Shown here piece by piece: positions 13,900 to 27,069 of a stretch of 64,000 bases of DNA (position 1 is its first letter; every line of letters starts with the position of its first letter). The stretch lies in assembly GCF_051014685.1 (NCBI RefSeq), contig NW_027478538.1:868001-932000 (forward strand). Reading direction: 5' to 3'. A program made the position numbers and the translations under genes. The notes beneath the pieces were generated by a model. It had not been told where the DNA came from. It worked only from the letters and a program-made list of their open reading frames with translations, and searched no databases. The DNA is from Ptiloglossa arizonensis (lineage: Eukaryota > Arthropoda > Insecta > Hymenoptera > Colletidae).

Positions 13900-14725
13900 C
13901 CCTAGGCCATTCCAGTTGCTGGTTTCGAGTATCAGATCAGCGAAAATTTTGATGGTTTCTCAAGCATTCCTTAACTTCAAACTTCCATATCTCGCGAACG
14001 GATTGACGAACTCGAGAATTTCCTATTGCATCTGAATGCAGAAACTCGCCCGATTACAAAGGTGTGTGTACTTTTCCTCTAGGCCATTCCAGTTGTTGGT
14101 TTCGAGTATCAGACCAGCGAAAATTTTGATGGTTTCTCAACCATTCTTTAACTTCAAACTCCCATATCTCGCGTAAGGATTGACGAACTCGAGAATTTCC
14201 TATTGCATCTGAAAGCCGAAACTCGCCCGATTACAACGGTATGTGTGTTTTTGCCTTAGGCCATAGTAGTTATTGTATTCGAGTATCAGACTTGCGAAAA
14301 TTTTGAAGATTTCTCAACCATTCCTTAACTTCAAACTGCCATATCTCGCGAACGCAATGTCGAACTCGAGAAATTCCTGTTGCATGTGAAAGTAGAATCT
14401 CGACCGATTACAACGGCATGTGTATTTTTGCCTTAGGCCATAGTAGTTATTGGATTCGAGTATCAGACTTGCGAAAATTTTGATGGTTTCTCAACCATTC
14501 CTTGACCTCAAACTCCCATTTCTCGCGAACGGATTGACGAACTCGAGAAATTCCTGTTGCATCTGAAAGTAGAAAGTCGACCGATTACAATGGTGTGTGT
14601 ACTTTTCCCCTAGGCCATTCCAGTTATTGGTTTCGAGTATCAGACCAGCGAAAATTTTGATGGTTTCTCAACCATTCCTTAACTTCAAACTCCCATATCT
14701 CGCGAACGGATTGACGAACTCGAGA
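13900..14725. repeat. 30-monomer-offset duplication, first copy (pairs with 19,212-20,037)
   Basis: Shared markers are ttgCtggtttcgag with cagaTcagcg, cttttcCtctaggcc, gattgTattcgag (upstream of gatttctc), cgcgaacgcAatg, and agaaaGTCGAccg. The offset is 5,312 bases (30 x 177 + 2). Confidence 0.83.
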
Positions 14726-15959
14726 ACTTCCTATTGCATCTGAAAGCAGAAACTCGCCCGATTACAACGGCATGTGTATTTTTCCCCTAGGCCATTGTAG
14801 TTATTGGTTTCGAGTATCAGACTTGCGAAAATTTTGCTGGTTTCTCAACCATTCCTTGACCTCAAACTCCCATTTCTCGCGAACGGATTGACGAACTCGA
14901 GAAATTCCTGTTGCATCTGAAAGAAGAAACTCGACCGATTACAATGGTACGTGTACTTTTCCCCTAGGCCATTCCAGTTATTGGTTTCGAGTATCAGACC
15001 AGCGAAAATTTTGATTGTTTCTCAACCATTCCTTAACTTCAAACTCCCATATCCCGCGAACGGATTGACGAACTCGAGAAATTCCTGTTGCATCTGAAAG
15101 TAGAATCTCGCCCGATTACAATGGTATGTGTATTTTTCCCCTAGGCATTTGTAGTTGTTGGTTTCGAGTATCAGACTTGCGAAAATTTTGATGGTTTCTC
15201 AACCATTCCTTAATTTCAAACTCCCATATCTCGCGAACGGATTGACGAACTCGAGAAATTCCTGTTGCATCTGAAAGTAGAAACTCGCCCGATTACAACG
15301 GCATGTGTATTTTTCCCCTAGGCCATTGTAGTTATTGGTTTCGAGTATCAGACATGCGAAAATTTTGCTGGTTTCTCAACCATTCCTTGACCTCAAACTC
15401 CCATTTCTCGCGAACGGATTGACGAACTCGAGAAATTCCTGTTGCATCTGAAAGAAGAAACTCGACCGATTACAATGGTACGTGTACTTTTCCCGTAGGC
15501 CATTCCAGTTATTGGTTTCGAGTATCAGACCAGCGAAAATTTTGATTGTTTCTCAACCATTCCTTAACTTCAAACTCCCATATCCCGCGATCGGATTGAC
15601 GAACTCGAGAAATTCCTGTTGCATGTGAAAGTAGAAAGTCGCCCGATTAAAACGGTATGTGTATTTTTCTCCTAGGCCTTTGTAGTTATTGGTTTCGAGT
15701 ATCAGACTTGCGAAAATTTTGATGGATTCTCAACCATTCCTTATATTCACACTTCCATATCTCGCAAACGGATTGACGAACTCGAGAATTTCCTATTTCA
15801 TCTGAAAGCAGAAACTCGCCCGATTACAACGGTGTGTGTACTTTTCCCCTGGGCCAGTCCAGTTGTTGGTTTCGAGTATCAGACCAGCGAAAATATTGAT
15901 GGTTTCTCAAGCATGCCTTAACTTCAAACTTCCATATCTCGCGGACGGATTGACGAACT

Positions 15960-16755
15960 CGAGAAATTCCTGTTGCATCTGAAAGTAGAAACTCGCCCGA
16001 TGACAAAGATATGTGTGTTTTCCCCCTAGGCGTTTGTAGTTGTTGGTTTCGAGTATCAGATTTGCGAAAATTTTGCTGGTTTCTCAACCATTCCTTAACT
16101 TCCAACTCCCAAATCTCGCGAACGGATTGACGAACTCGAGAATTTCCTATTGCATCTGAAAGCCGAAACTCGCCCGATTACAACGGTATGTGTGTACTTT
16201 TCCCCTAGGCCATTCCAGTTGCTGGTTTCGAGTATCAGATCAGCGAAAATTTTGATGGTTTCTCAAGCATTCCTTAACTTCAAACTTCCATATCTCGCGA
16301 ACGGATTGACGAACTCGAGAATTTCCTATTGCATCTGATTGCAGAAACTCGCCCGATTACAACGGTGTGTGTACTTTTCCTCTAGGGCATTCCAGTTGTT
16401 GGTTTCGAGTATCAGACCAGCGAAAATTTTGATGGTTTCTCAACCATTCCTTAACTTCAAACTCCCATATCTCGCGAAAGGATTGACGAACTCGAGAATT
16501 TCCTATTGCATCTGAAAGCCGAAACTCGCCCGATTACAACGGTATGTGTGTTTTTGCCTTAGGCCATAGTAGTTATTGTATTCGAGTATCAGACTTGCGA
16601 AAATTTTGATGATTTCTCAACCATTCCTTAACTTCAAACTGCCATATCTCGCGAACGCATTGACGAACTCGAGAAATTCCTGTTGCATGTGAAAGTAGAA
16701 TCTCGCCCGATTAGAATGGTATGTGTATTTTTCCCGTTGGCATTTGTGGTTATTG
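15960..16755. repeat. 40-monomer-offset duplication, first copy (pairs with 23,040-23,836)
   Basis: The block contains the +2 junction variant ggtatgtgtgtactttt at about 16,190, a hybrid of two alleles (gtatgtgtg and gtgtgtgtac). The same hybrid occurs at about 23,270, 7,081 bases on (40 x 177 + 1). Confidence 0.83.
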
Positions 16756-17297
16756 GTATCGAGTATCAGGCTTGCGAAAATTTTGATGGTTTCTCAACCA
16801 TTCCTTAAATTCAAACTCCCATATCCCGCGAACGGATTGACGTACTCGAGAAATTCCTGTTGCATGTGAAAGTTGAATCTCGCCCGATTACAATGGTATG
16901 TGTATTTTTCCCGTAGGCATTTGTGGTTATTGGTTTCGAGTATCAGACTTGCGAAAATTTTGATGGTTTCTCAACCATTCCTTATTTTCACAATTCCATA
17001 TCTCGCGAACGGATTGACGAACTCGAGAATTTCCTATTGCATCTGAAAGCAGAAACTCGCACGATTACATCGGTGTGTGTACTTTTTCCCTAGGCCATTC
17101 CAGTTGTTGGTTTCGAGTATCAGACCAGCGAAAATTTTGATTGTTTCTCAACCATTCCTTAACTTCAAACTCCCATATTCCGCGAACGGATTGACGAACT
17201 CGAGAATTTCCTATTGCATCTGAAAGCAGAAACTCGCCCGATTACAACGGTATGTGTATTTTTGCCTTAGGCCATAGTAGTTATTGGATTCGAGTAT

Positions 17298-19107
17298 CAG
17301 ACTTGCGAAAATTTTGATGGTTTCTCAACCATTCCTTGACCTCAAACTCCCATTTCTCGCGAACGGATTGACGAACTCGAGAAATTCCTGTTGCATCTGA
17401 AAGTAGAAACTCGACCGATTACAATGATGTGTGTACTTTTCCCCTAGACCATTCCAGTTGTTGGTTTCGAGTATCAGACTTGCGAAAATTTTGATGGTTT
17501 CTCAACCATTCCTTAATTTCAAACTCCCATATCTCGCGAACGGATTGACGAACTCGAGAATTTCCTATTGCATCTGAAAGCAGAAACTCGCCCGATTACA
17601 ACGGTATGTGTATTTTTGCCTTAGGCCATAGTAGTTATTGGATTCGAGTATCAGACTTGCGAAAATTTTGATGGTTTCTCAACCATTCCTTGACCTCAAA
17701 CTCCCATTTCTCGCGAACGGATTGACGAACTCGAGAAATTCCTTTTGCATCTGAAAGTAGAAACTCGACCGATTACAATGGTGTGTGTACTTTTCCCCTA
17801 GGCCATTCCAGTTATTGGTTTCGAGTATCAGACCAGCGAAAATTTTGATGGTTTCTCAACCATTCCTTAACTTCAAACTCCCATATCTCGCGAACGGATT
17901 GACGAACTCGAGAAATTCCTGTTGCATCTGAAAGTAGAAACTCGCCCGATGACAAAGATATGTGTGTTTTCCCCCTAGGCGTTTGTAGTTGTTGGTTTCG
18001 AGTATCAGACTCGCAAAAATTTTGATGGTTTCTCAACCATTCCTTAACTTCAAACTCCCATATCTCGCGAACGGATTGACGAACTCGAGAACTTCCTATT
18101 GCATCTGAAAGCAGAAACTCGCCCGATTACAACGGTGTGTGTACATTTCCCCTAGGCCATTCCAGTTGTTGGTTTCGAGTATCAGACTTGCGAAAATTTT
18201 GATGGTTTCTCAACCATTCCTTAATTTCAAACTCCCATATCTCGCGAACGGATTGACGAACTCGAGAATTTCCTATTGCATCTGAAAGCAGAAACTCGCC
18301 CGATTACAACGGTATGTGTATTTTTGCCATAGGCCATAGTAGTTATTGGATTCGAGTATCAGACTTGCGAAAATTTTGATGATTTCTCAACCATTCCTTA
18401 ACTTCAAACTGCCATATCTCGCGAACGCATTGACGAACTCGAGAAATTCCTGTTGCATCTGAAAGTAGAAACTCGCCCGATTACAATGGTATGTGTATTT
18501 TTCCCCTAGGCATTTGTAGTTATTGGTTTCGAGTATCAGACCAGCGAAAATTTTGATTGTTTCTCAACCATTCCTTAACTTCAAACTCCCATATCCCGCG
18601 AACGGATTGACGAACTCGAGAAATTCCTGTTGCATGTGAAAGTAGAAAGTCGCCCGATTACAACGGTATGTGTATTTTTCTCCTAGGCCTTTGTAGTTAT
18701 TGGTTTCGAGTATCAGACTTGCGAAAATTTTGATGGATTCTCAACCATTCCTTATATTCACACTTCCATATCTCGCAAACGGATTGACGAACTCGAGAAT
18801 TTCCTATTTCATCTGAAAGCAGAAACTCGCCCGATTACAACGGTGTGTGTACTTTTCCCCTGGGCCAGTCCAGTTGTTGGTTTCGAGTATCAGACCAGCG
18901 AAAATATTGATGGTTTCTCAAGCATGCCTTAACTTCAAACTTCCATATCTCGCGGACGGATTGACGAACTCGAGAAATTCCTGTTGCATCTGAAAGTAGA
19001 AACTCGCCCGATGACAAAGATATGTGTGTTTTCCCCCTAGGCGTTTGTAGTTGTTGGTTTCGAGTATCAGACTTGCGAAAATTTTGCTGGTTTCTCAACC
19101 ATTCCTT
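17298..19107. repeat. 31-monomer-offset duplication, second copy
   Basis: The marker series of 11,809-13,618 is repeated in the same order. The two extra bases in the offset come from the insertion at about 16,194. The copy ends within a monomer: the first copy continues ccttattttc while this one continues ccttaacttcc. Confidence 0.87.
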
Positions 19108-19211
19108 AACTTCCAACTCCCAAATCTCGCGAACGGATTGACGAACTGGAGAAATTCCTGTTGCATCTGAAAGTAGGAACTCGCCCGATGACAAAGATAT
19201 GTGTGTTTTCC

Positions 19212-20037
19212 CCCTAGGCCATTCCAGTTGCTGGTTTCGAGTATCAGATCAGCGAAAATTTTGATGGTTTCTCAAGCATTCCTTAATTTCAAACTTCCAT
19301 ATCTCGCGAACGGATTGACGAACTCGAGAATTTCCTATTGCATCTGAATGCAGAAACTCGCCCGATTCCAAAGGTGTGTGTACTTTTCCTCTAGGCCATT
19401 CCAGTTGTTGGTTTCGAGTATCAGACCAGCGAAAATTTTGATGGTTTCTCAACCATTCTTTAACTTCAAACTCCCATATCTCGCGAAAGGATTGACGAAC
19501 TCGAGAATTTCCTATTGCATCTGAAAGCCGAAACTCGCCCGATTACAACGGTATGTGTGTTTTTACCTTAGGCCATAGTAGTTATTGTATTCGAGTATCA
19601 GACTTGCGAAAATTTTGAAGATTTCTCAACCATTCCTTAACTTCAAACTGCCATATCTCGCGAACGCAATGACGAACTCGAGAAATTCCTGTTGCATGTG
19701 AAAGTAGAATCTCGACCGATTACAACGGCATGTGTATTTTTGCCTTAGGCCATAGTAGTTATTGGATTCGAGTATCAGACTTGCGAAAATTTTGATGGTT
19801 TCTCAACCATTCCTTGACCTCAAACTCCCATTTCTCGCGAACGGATTGACGAACTCGAGAAATTCCTGTTGCATCTGAAAGTAGAAAGTCGACCGATTAC
19901 AATGGTGTGTGTACTTTTCCCCTAGGCCATTCCAGTTATTGGTTTCGAGTATCAGACCAGCGAAAATTTTGATGGTTTCTCAACCATTCCTTAACTTCAA
20001 ACTCCCATATCTCGCGAACGGATTGACGAACTCGAGA
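19212..20037. repeat. 30-monomer-offset duplication, second copy
   Basis: This block starts inside a chimeric monomer: the left half follows the gatatgtgtgttttccccc type, then switches to gccattccagttgCtgg. It lies directly after the 31-monomer copy that ends near 19,107. Two long copies with different registers (30 and 31) thus sit almost end to end. Confidence 0.82.
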
Positions 20038-20872
20038 AATTCCTGTTGCATCTGAAAGTAGAAACTCGCCCGATGACAAAGATATGTGTGTTTTCCCCCT
20101 AGGCGTTTGTAGTTGTTGGTTTCGAGTATCAGACTCGCAAAAATTTTGATGGTTTCTCAACCATTCCTTAACTTCAAACTCCCATATCTCGCGAACGGAT
20201 TGACGAACTCGAGAACTTCCTATTGCATCTGAAAGCAGAAACTCGCCCGATTACAACGGTGTGTGTACTTTTCCCCTAGGCCATTCCAGTTGTTGGTTTC
20301 GAGTATCAGACTTGCGAAAATTTTGATGGTTTCTCAACCATTCCTTAATTTCAAACTCCCATATCTCGCGAACGGATTGACGAACTCGAGAATTTCCTAT
20401 TGCATCTGAAAGCAGAAACTCGCCCGATTACAACGGTATGTGTATTTTTGCCTTAGGCCATAGTAGTTATTGGATTCGAGTATCAGACTTGCGAAAATTT
20501 TGATGATTTCTCAACCATTCCTTAACTTCAAACTGCCATATCTCGCGAACGCATTGACGAACTCGAGAAATTCCTGTTGCATCTGAAAGTAGAATCTCGC
20601 CCGATTACAATGGTGTGCGTATTTTTCCCCTAGGCATTTGTAGTTGTTGATTTCGAGTATCAGACTTGCGAAAATTTTGATGGTTTCTCAACCATTCCTT
20701 AACTTCAAACTCCCATATCTCGCGAACGGATTGACGAACTCGAGAAATTCCTGTTGCATCTGAAAGTAGAAACTCGCCCGATTACAACGGCATGTGTATT
20801 TTTCCCCTAGGCCATTGTAGTTATTGGTTTCGAGTATCAGACTTGCGAAAATTTTGCTGGTTTCTCAACCAT
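19432..20872. repeat. 10-monomer-offset duplication, first copy (pairs with 21,202-22,641)
   Basis: The offset is 1,770 bases, exactly 10 monomers. Markers are gcgaaAggattg, gattgTattc-type block, agaaaGTCGAccg, gactCGCAaaaattttg (20,134 and 21,904), acaatggtgtgCgtattttt, and ttttgCtggtttc. Confidence 0.87.
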
Positions 20873-21201
20873 TCCTTGACCTCAAACTCCCATTTCTCGC
20901 GAACGGATTGACGAACTCGAGAAATTCCTGTTGCATGTGAAAGTTGAATCTCGCCCGATTACAATGGTATGTGTATTTTTCCCGTAGGCATTTGTGGTTA
21001 TTGGTTTCGAGTATCAGACTTGCGAAAATTTTGATGGTTTCTCAACCATTCCTTATTTTCACACTTCCATATCTCGCGAACGGATTGACGAACTCGAGAA
21101 TTTCCTATTGCATCAGAATGTAGAAACTCGCCCGATGACAAAGATATGTGTGTTTTCCCCCTAGGCGTTTGTAGTTGTTGGTTTCGAGTATCAGACTCGC
21201 A

Positions 21202-22641
21202 AAAATTTTGATGGTTTCTCAACCATTCCTTAACTTCAAACTCCCATATCTCGCGAAAGGATTGACGAACTCGAGAATTTCCTATTGCATCTGAAAGCCG
21301 AAACTCGCCCGATTACAACGGTATGTGTGTTTTTGCCTTAGGCTATAGTAGCTATTGTATTCGAGTATCAGACTTGCGAAAATTTTGAAGATTTCTCAAC
21401 CATTCCTTAACTTCAAACTGCCATATCTCGCGAACGCATTGACGAACTCGAGAAATTCCTGTTGCATGTGAAAGTAGAATCTCGACCGATTACAACGGCA
21501 TGTGTATTTTTGCCTTAGGCCATAGTAGTTATTGGATTCGAGTATCAGACTTGCGAAAATTTTGATGGTTTCTCAACCATTCCTTGACCTCAAACTCCCA
21601 TTTCTCGCGAACGGATTGACGAACTCGAGAAATTCCTGTTGCATCTGAAAGTAGAAAGTCGACCGAACACAATGGTGTGTGTACTTTTCCCCTAGGCCAT
21701 TCCAGTTATTGGTTTCGAGGATCAGACCAGCGAAAATTTTGATGGTTTCTCAACCATTCCTTAACTTCAAACTCCCATATCTCGCGAACGGATTGACGAA
21801 CTCGAGAAATTCCTGTTGCATCTGAAAGTAGAAACTCGCCCGATGACAAAGATATGTGTGTTTTCCCCCTAGGCGTTTGTAGTTGTTGGTTTCGAGTATC
21901 AGACTCGCAAAAATTTTGATGGTTTCTCAACCATTCCTTAACTTCAAACTCCCATATCTCGCGAACGGGTTGACGAACTCGAGAACTTCCTATTGCATCT
22001 GAAAGCAGAAACTCGCCCGATTACAACGGTGTGTGTACTTTTCCCCTAGGCCATTCCAGTTGTTGGTTTCGAGTATCAGACTTGCGAAAATTTTGATGGT
22101 TTCTCAACCATTCCTTAATTTCAAACTCCCATATCTCGCGAACGGATTGACGAACTCGAGAATTTCCTATTGCATCTGAAAGCAGAAACTCGCCCGATTA
22201 CAACGGTATGTGTATTTTTGCCTTAGGCCATAGTAGTTATTGGATTCGAGTATCAGACTTGCGAAAATTTTGATGATTTCTCAACCATTCCTTAACTTCA
22301 AACTGCCATATCTCGCGATCGCATTGACGAACTCGAGAAATTCCTGTTGCATCTGAAAGTAGAATCTCGCCGATTACAATGGTGTGCGTATTTTTCCCCT
22401 AGGCATTTGTAGTTGTTGGTTTCGAGTATCAGACTTGCGAAAATTTTGATGGTTTCTCAACCATTCCTTAACTTCAAACTCCCATATCTCGCGAACGGAT
22501 TGACGAACTCGAGAAATTCCTGTTGCATCTGAAAGTAGAAACTCGCCCGATTACAACGGCATGTGTATTTTTCCCCTAGGCCATTGTAGTTATTGGTTTC
22601 GAGTATCAGACTTGCGAAAATTTTGCTGGTTTCTCAACCAT
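21202..22641. repeat. 10-monomer-offset duplication, second copy
   Basis: This matches 19,432-20,872. It has a one-base deletion near 22,369 (ctcgCCgatt for ctcgCCCgatt) and ccgaAcacaatgg for ccgattacaatgg near 21,666. Separated from the first copy by only about 330 bp, it is a nearly tandem 10-mer HOR. Confidence 0.86.
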
Positions 22642-22838
22642 TCCTTAACTTCAAACTCCCATATCTCGCGAACGGATTGACGAACTCGAGAAATTCCTGT
22701 TGCATCTGAAAGTAGAAACTCGCCCGATTACAACGGCATGTGTATTTTTCCCCTAGGCCATTGTAGTTATTGGTTTCGAGTATCAGACTTGCGAAAATTT
22801 TGCTGGTTTCTCAACCATTCCTTGACCTCAAACTCCCA
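22485..22838. repeat. Two adjacent, practically identical monomers
   Basis: The monomers starting at 22,485 and 22,662 are identical over about their first 160 positions, including ggcatgtg and the rare ttttgCtggtttc. The corresponding place at 20,700-20,880 has only one such monomer. This is the signature of a one-monomer tandem duplication, younger than the 10-monomer duplication around it. Confidence 0.88.
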
Positions 22839-23039
22839 TTTCTCGCGAACGGATTGACGAACTCGAGAAATTCCTGTTGCATCTGAAAGAAGAAACTCGA
22901 CCGATTACAATGGTACGTGTACTTTTCCCCTAGGCCATTCCAGTTATTGGTTTCGAGTATCAGACCAGCGAAAATTTTGATTGTTTCTCAACCATTCCTT
23001 AACTTCAAACTCCCATATCCCGCGAACGGATTGACGAAC

Positions 23040-23836
23040 TCGAGATATTCCTGTTGCATCTGAAAGTAGAAACTCGCCCGATGACAAAGATATGTGTGTT
23101 TTCCCCCTAGGCGTTTGTAGTTGTTGGTTTCGAGTATCAGATTTGCGAAAATTTTGCTGGTTTCTCAACCATTCCTTAACTTCCAACTCCCAAATCTCGC
23201 GAACGGATTGACGAACTCGAGAATTTCCTATTGCATCTGAAAGCCGAAACTCGCCCGATTACAACGGTATGTGTGTACTTTTCCCCTAGGCCATTCCAGT
23301 TGCTGGTTTCGAGTATCAGATCAGCGAAAATTTTGATGGTTTCTCAAGCATTCCTTAACTTCAAACTTCCATATCTCGCGAACGGATTGACGAACTCGAG
23401 AATTTCCTATTGCATCTGAATGCAGAAACTCGCCCGATTACAACGGTGTGTGTACTTTTCCTCTAGGCCATTCCAGTTGTTGGTTTCGAGTATCAGACCA
23501 GCGAAAATTTTGATGGTTTCTCAACCACTCCTTAACTTCAAACTCCCATATCTCGCGAAAGGATTGACGAAGTCGAGAATTTCCTATTGCATCTGAAAGC
23601 CGAAACTCGCCTTATTACTTAGGTATGTGTGTTTTTGCCTTAGGCCATAGTAGTTATTGTATTCGAGTATCAGACTTGCGAAAATTTTGATGATTTCTCA
23701 ACCATTCCTTAACTTCAAACTGCCATATCTCGCGAACGAATTGACGAACTCGAGAAATTCCTGTTGCATGTGAAAGTAGAATCTCGCCCGATTAGAATGG
23801 TATGTGTATTTTTCCCGTAGGCATTTGTGGTTATTG
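23040..23836. repeat. 40-monomer-offset duplication, second copy
   Basis: This copy carries the same +2 hybrid as 15,960-16,755. It also has private changes near 23,571-23,621 (cgaaGtcgag, ccTtattacTTagg) not seen elsewhere. Confidence 0.82.
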
Positions 23837-24015
23837 GTTTCGAGTATCAGACTTGCGAAAATTTTGATGGTTTCTCAACCATTCCTTATTTTCACACTTC
23901 CATATCTCGCGAACGGATTGACGAACTCGAGAATTTCCTATTGCATCTGAAAGCAGAAACTCGCACGATTACATCGGTGTGTGTACTTTTTCCCTAGGCC
24001 ATTCCAGTTGCTGGT
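23290..24015. repeat. 14-monomer-offset duplication (pairs with 25,766-26,491)
   Basis: Markers shared are cagaTcagcg, cttttcCtctaggcc, gcgaaAggattg, gaacgAattgacg, attaGaatggtatgtg, and cacgattacaTcggtgtg. The offset is 2,476 bases; the missing two are the deletion at about 24,157 (ggtgtgta for ggtgtgtgta). Confidence 0.82.
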
Positions 24016-24229
24016 TTCGAGTATCAGATCAGCGAAAATTTTGATGGTTTCTCAAGCATTCCTTAACTTCAAACTTCCATATCTCGCGAACGGATTGACG
24101 AACTCGAGAATTTCCTATTGCATCTGAATGCAGAAACTCGCACGATTACATCGGTGTGTACTTTTTCCCTAGGCCATTCCAGTTGTTGGTTTCGAGTATC
24201 AGACCAGCGAAAATTTTGATGGTTTCTCA

Positions 24230-24720
24230 ACCATTCCTTAACTTCAAACTCCCATATCTCGCGAACGGATTGACGAAATCGAGAAATTCCTGTTGCATCT
24301 GAAAGTAGAAACTCGCCCGATGACAAAGATATGTGTGTTTTCCCCCTAGGCGTTTGTAGTTGTTGGTTTCGAGTATCAGACTTGCGAAAATTTTGATGGT
24401 TTCTCAACCATTCCTTCACTTCAAACTCCCATATCTCGCGAACGGATTGACGAACTCGAGAACTTCCTATTGCATCTGAATGCAGAAACTCGCCCGATTA
24501 CAACGGTGTGTGTACTTTTCCCCTAGGCCATTCCAGTTGTTGGTTTCGAGTATCAGATCAGCGAAAATTTTGATGGTTTCTCAAGCATTCCTTAACTTCA
24601 AACTTCCATATCTCGCGAACGGATTGACGAACTCGAGAATTTCCTATTGCATCTGAATGCAGAAACTCGCCCGATTACAACAGTACGTGTACTTTTGCCC
24701 TAGGCCATAGTAGTTGTTGG
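24230..24720. repeat. 16-monomer-offset duplication (pairs with 27,062-27,552)
   Basis: The marker gacgaaAtcgag lies at 24,272 and 27,104, exactly 2,832 bases apart. It is followed in both places by cccgatGacaaag, a gaactTcctattg monomer, and acaacAgtaCgtgtac. The second member is part of the 62-monomer block described below. Confidence 0.8.
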
Positions 24721-26315
24721 TTTCGAGTATCAGACTTGCGAAAATTTTGATGATTTCTCAACCATTCCTTAACTTCAAACTTCCATATCTCGCGAACGGA
24801 TTGACGAACTCGAGAATTTCCTATTGCATCTGACAGCAGAGACTCGCCCGATTACAACGGTATGTGTATTTTTGCCCTAGGCCATAGTAGTTATTGGATG
24901 CGAGTATCAGACTTGCGAAAATTTTGATGATTTCTCAACCATTCCTTAACTTCAAACTCCCATATCTCGCGAACGGATTGACGAACTCGAGATATTCCTG
25001 TTGCATCTGAAAGTAGAAACTCGCCCGATTACAACGGCATGTGTATTTTTCCCCTAGGACATTGTAGTTATTGGTTTCGAGTATCAGATTTGCGAAAATT
25101 TTGATGGTTTCTCAACCATTCCTTATTTTCACACTTCCATATCTCGCGAACGGATTGACGAACTCGAGAATTTCCTGTTGCATCTGAAAGCAGAAACTCG
25201 CTCGATTACAACGGTGTGTGTACTTTTCCTCTAGGCCATTCCAGTTGTTGGTTTCGAGTATCAGATCATCGAAAATTTTGATGGTTTCTCAAGCATGCCT
25301 TAACTTCAAACTTCCATATCTCGCGGACGGATTGACGAACTCGAGAAATTCCTGTTGCATCTGAAAGTAGAAACTCGCCCGATGACAAAGATATGTGTGT
25401 TTTCCCCCTAGGCGTTTGTAGTTGTTGGTTTCGAGTATCAGATTTGCGAAAATTTTGCTGGTTTCTCAACCATTCCTTAACTTCCAACTCCCAAATCTCG
25501 CGAACGGATTGACGAACTCGAGAAATTCCTGTTGCATCTGAAAGTAGGAACTCGCCCGATGACAAAGATATGTGTGTTTTCCCCCTAGGCGTTTGTAGTT
25601 GTTGGTTTCGAGTATCAGACTTGCGAAAATTTTGATGATTTCTCAACCATTCCTTAACTTCAAACTGCCATATCTCGCGAACGGATTGACGAACTCGAGA
25701 ACTTCCTATTGCATCTGAATGCAGAAACTCGCCCGATTACAACGGTGTGTGTACTTTTCCCCTAGGCCATTCCAGTTGCTGGTTTCGAGTATCAGATCAG
25801 CGAAAATTTTGATGGTTTCTCAAGCATTCCTTAACTTCAAACTTCCATATCTCGCGAACGGATTGACGAACTCGAGAATTTCCTATTGCATCTGAATGCA
25901 GAAACTCGCCCGATTACAACGGTGTGTGTACTTTTCCTCTAGGCCATTCCAGTTGTTGGTTTCGAGTATCAGACCAGCGAAAATTTTGATGGTTTCTCAA
26001 CCATTCCTTCACTTCAAACTCCCATATCTCGCGAAAGGATTGACGAACTCGAGAATTTCCTACTGCATCTGAAAGCCGAAACTCGCCCGATTACAACGGT
26101 ATGTGTGTTTTTGCCTTAGGCCATAGTAGTTATTGTATTCGAGTATCAGACTTGCGAAAATTTTGATGATTTCTCAACCATTCCTTAACTTCAAACTGCC
26201 ATATCTCGCGAACGAATTGACGAAATCGAGAAATTCCTGTTGCATGTGAAAGTAGAATCTCGCCCGATTAGAATGGTATGTGTACTTTTCCCGTAGGCAT
26301 TTGTGGTTATTGGTT

Positions 26316-27069
26316 TCGAGTATCAGACTTGCGAAAATTTTGATGGTTTCTCAACCATTCCTTATTTTCACACTTCCATATCTCGCGAACGGATTGACGA
26401 ACTCGAGAATTTCCTATTGCATCTGAAAGCAGAAACTCGCACGATTACATCGGTGTGTGTACTTTTTCCCTAGGCCATTCCAGTTGTTGGTTTCGAGTAT
26501 CAGACCAGCGAAAATTTTGATTGTTTCTCAACCATTCCTTAACTTCAAACTCCCATATCCCGCGAACGGATTGACGAACTCGAGAATTTCCTATTGCATC
26601 TGAAAGCAGAAACTCGCCCGATTACAACGGTATGTGTATTTTTGCCTTAGGCCACAGTAGTTATTGGATTCGAGTATCAGACTTGCGAAAATTTTGATGG
26701 TTTCTCAACCATTCCTTATTTTCACACTTCCATATCTCGCGAACGGATTGACGAACTCGAGAATTTCCTATTGCATCTGAAAGCAGAAACTCGCACGATT
26801 ACATCGGTGTGTGTACTTTTTCCCTAGGCCATTCCAGTTGTTGGTTTCGAGTATCAGACCAGCGAAAATTTTGATTGTTTCTCAACCATTCCTTAACTTC
26901 AAACTCCCATATCCCGCGAACGGATTGACGCACTCGAGAATTTCCTATTGCATCTGAAAGCAGAAACTCGCCCGATTACAACGGTATGTGTATTTTTGCC
27001 TTAGGCCACAGTAGTTATTGGATTCGAGTATCATACTTGCGAAAATTTTGATGGTTTCTCAACCATTCC
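26316..27069. repeat. Two-monomer (354-bp) tandem doublet
   Basis: The pair of monomer types cacgattacaTcggtgtg / gccTTaggccaCag repeats at exactly 354 bp (catcggtgtg at 26,456 and 26,810). The same doublet occurs at 37,290-38,043, where a partial third copy of the gccTTaggccaCag type precedes it at 37,263. Confidence 0.87.

Noticed and set aside
25266..25646. Longest open reading frame (126 codons, minus strand), and similar 62-119 codon frames elsewhere on both strands
   Set aside because: All are translations of the satellite monomer with a 59-residue period, start and stop at random variant sites, and have no independent coding signal. They are not annotated as genes.
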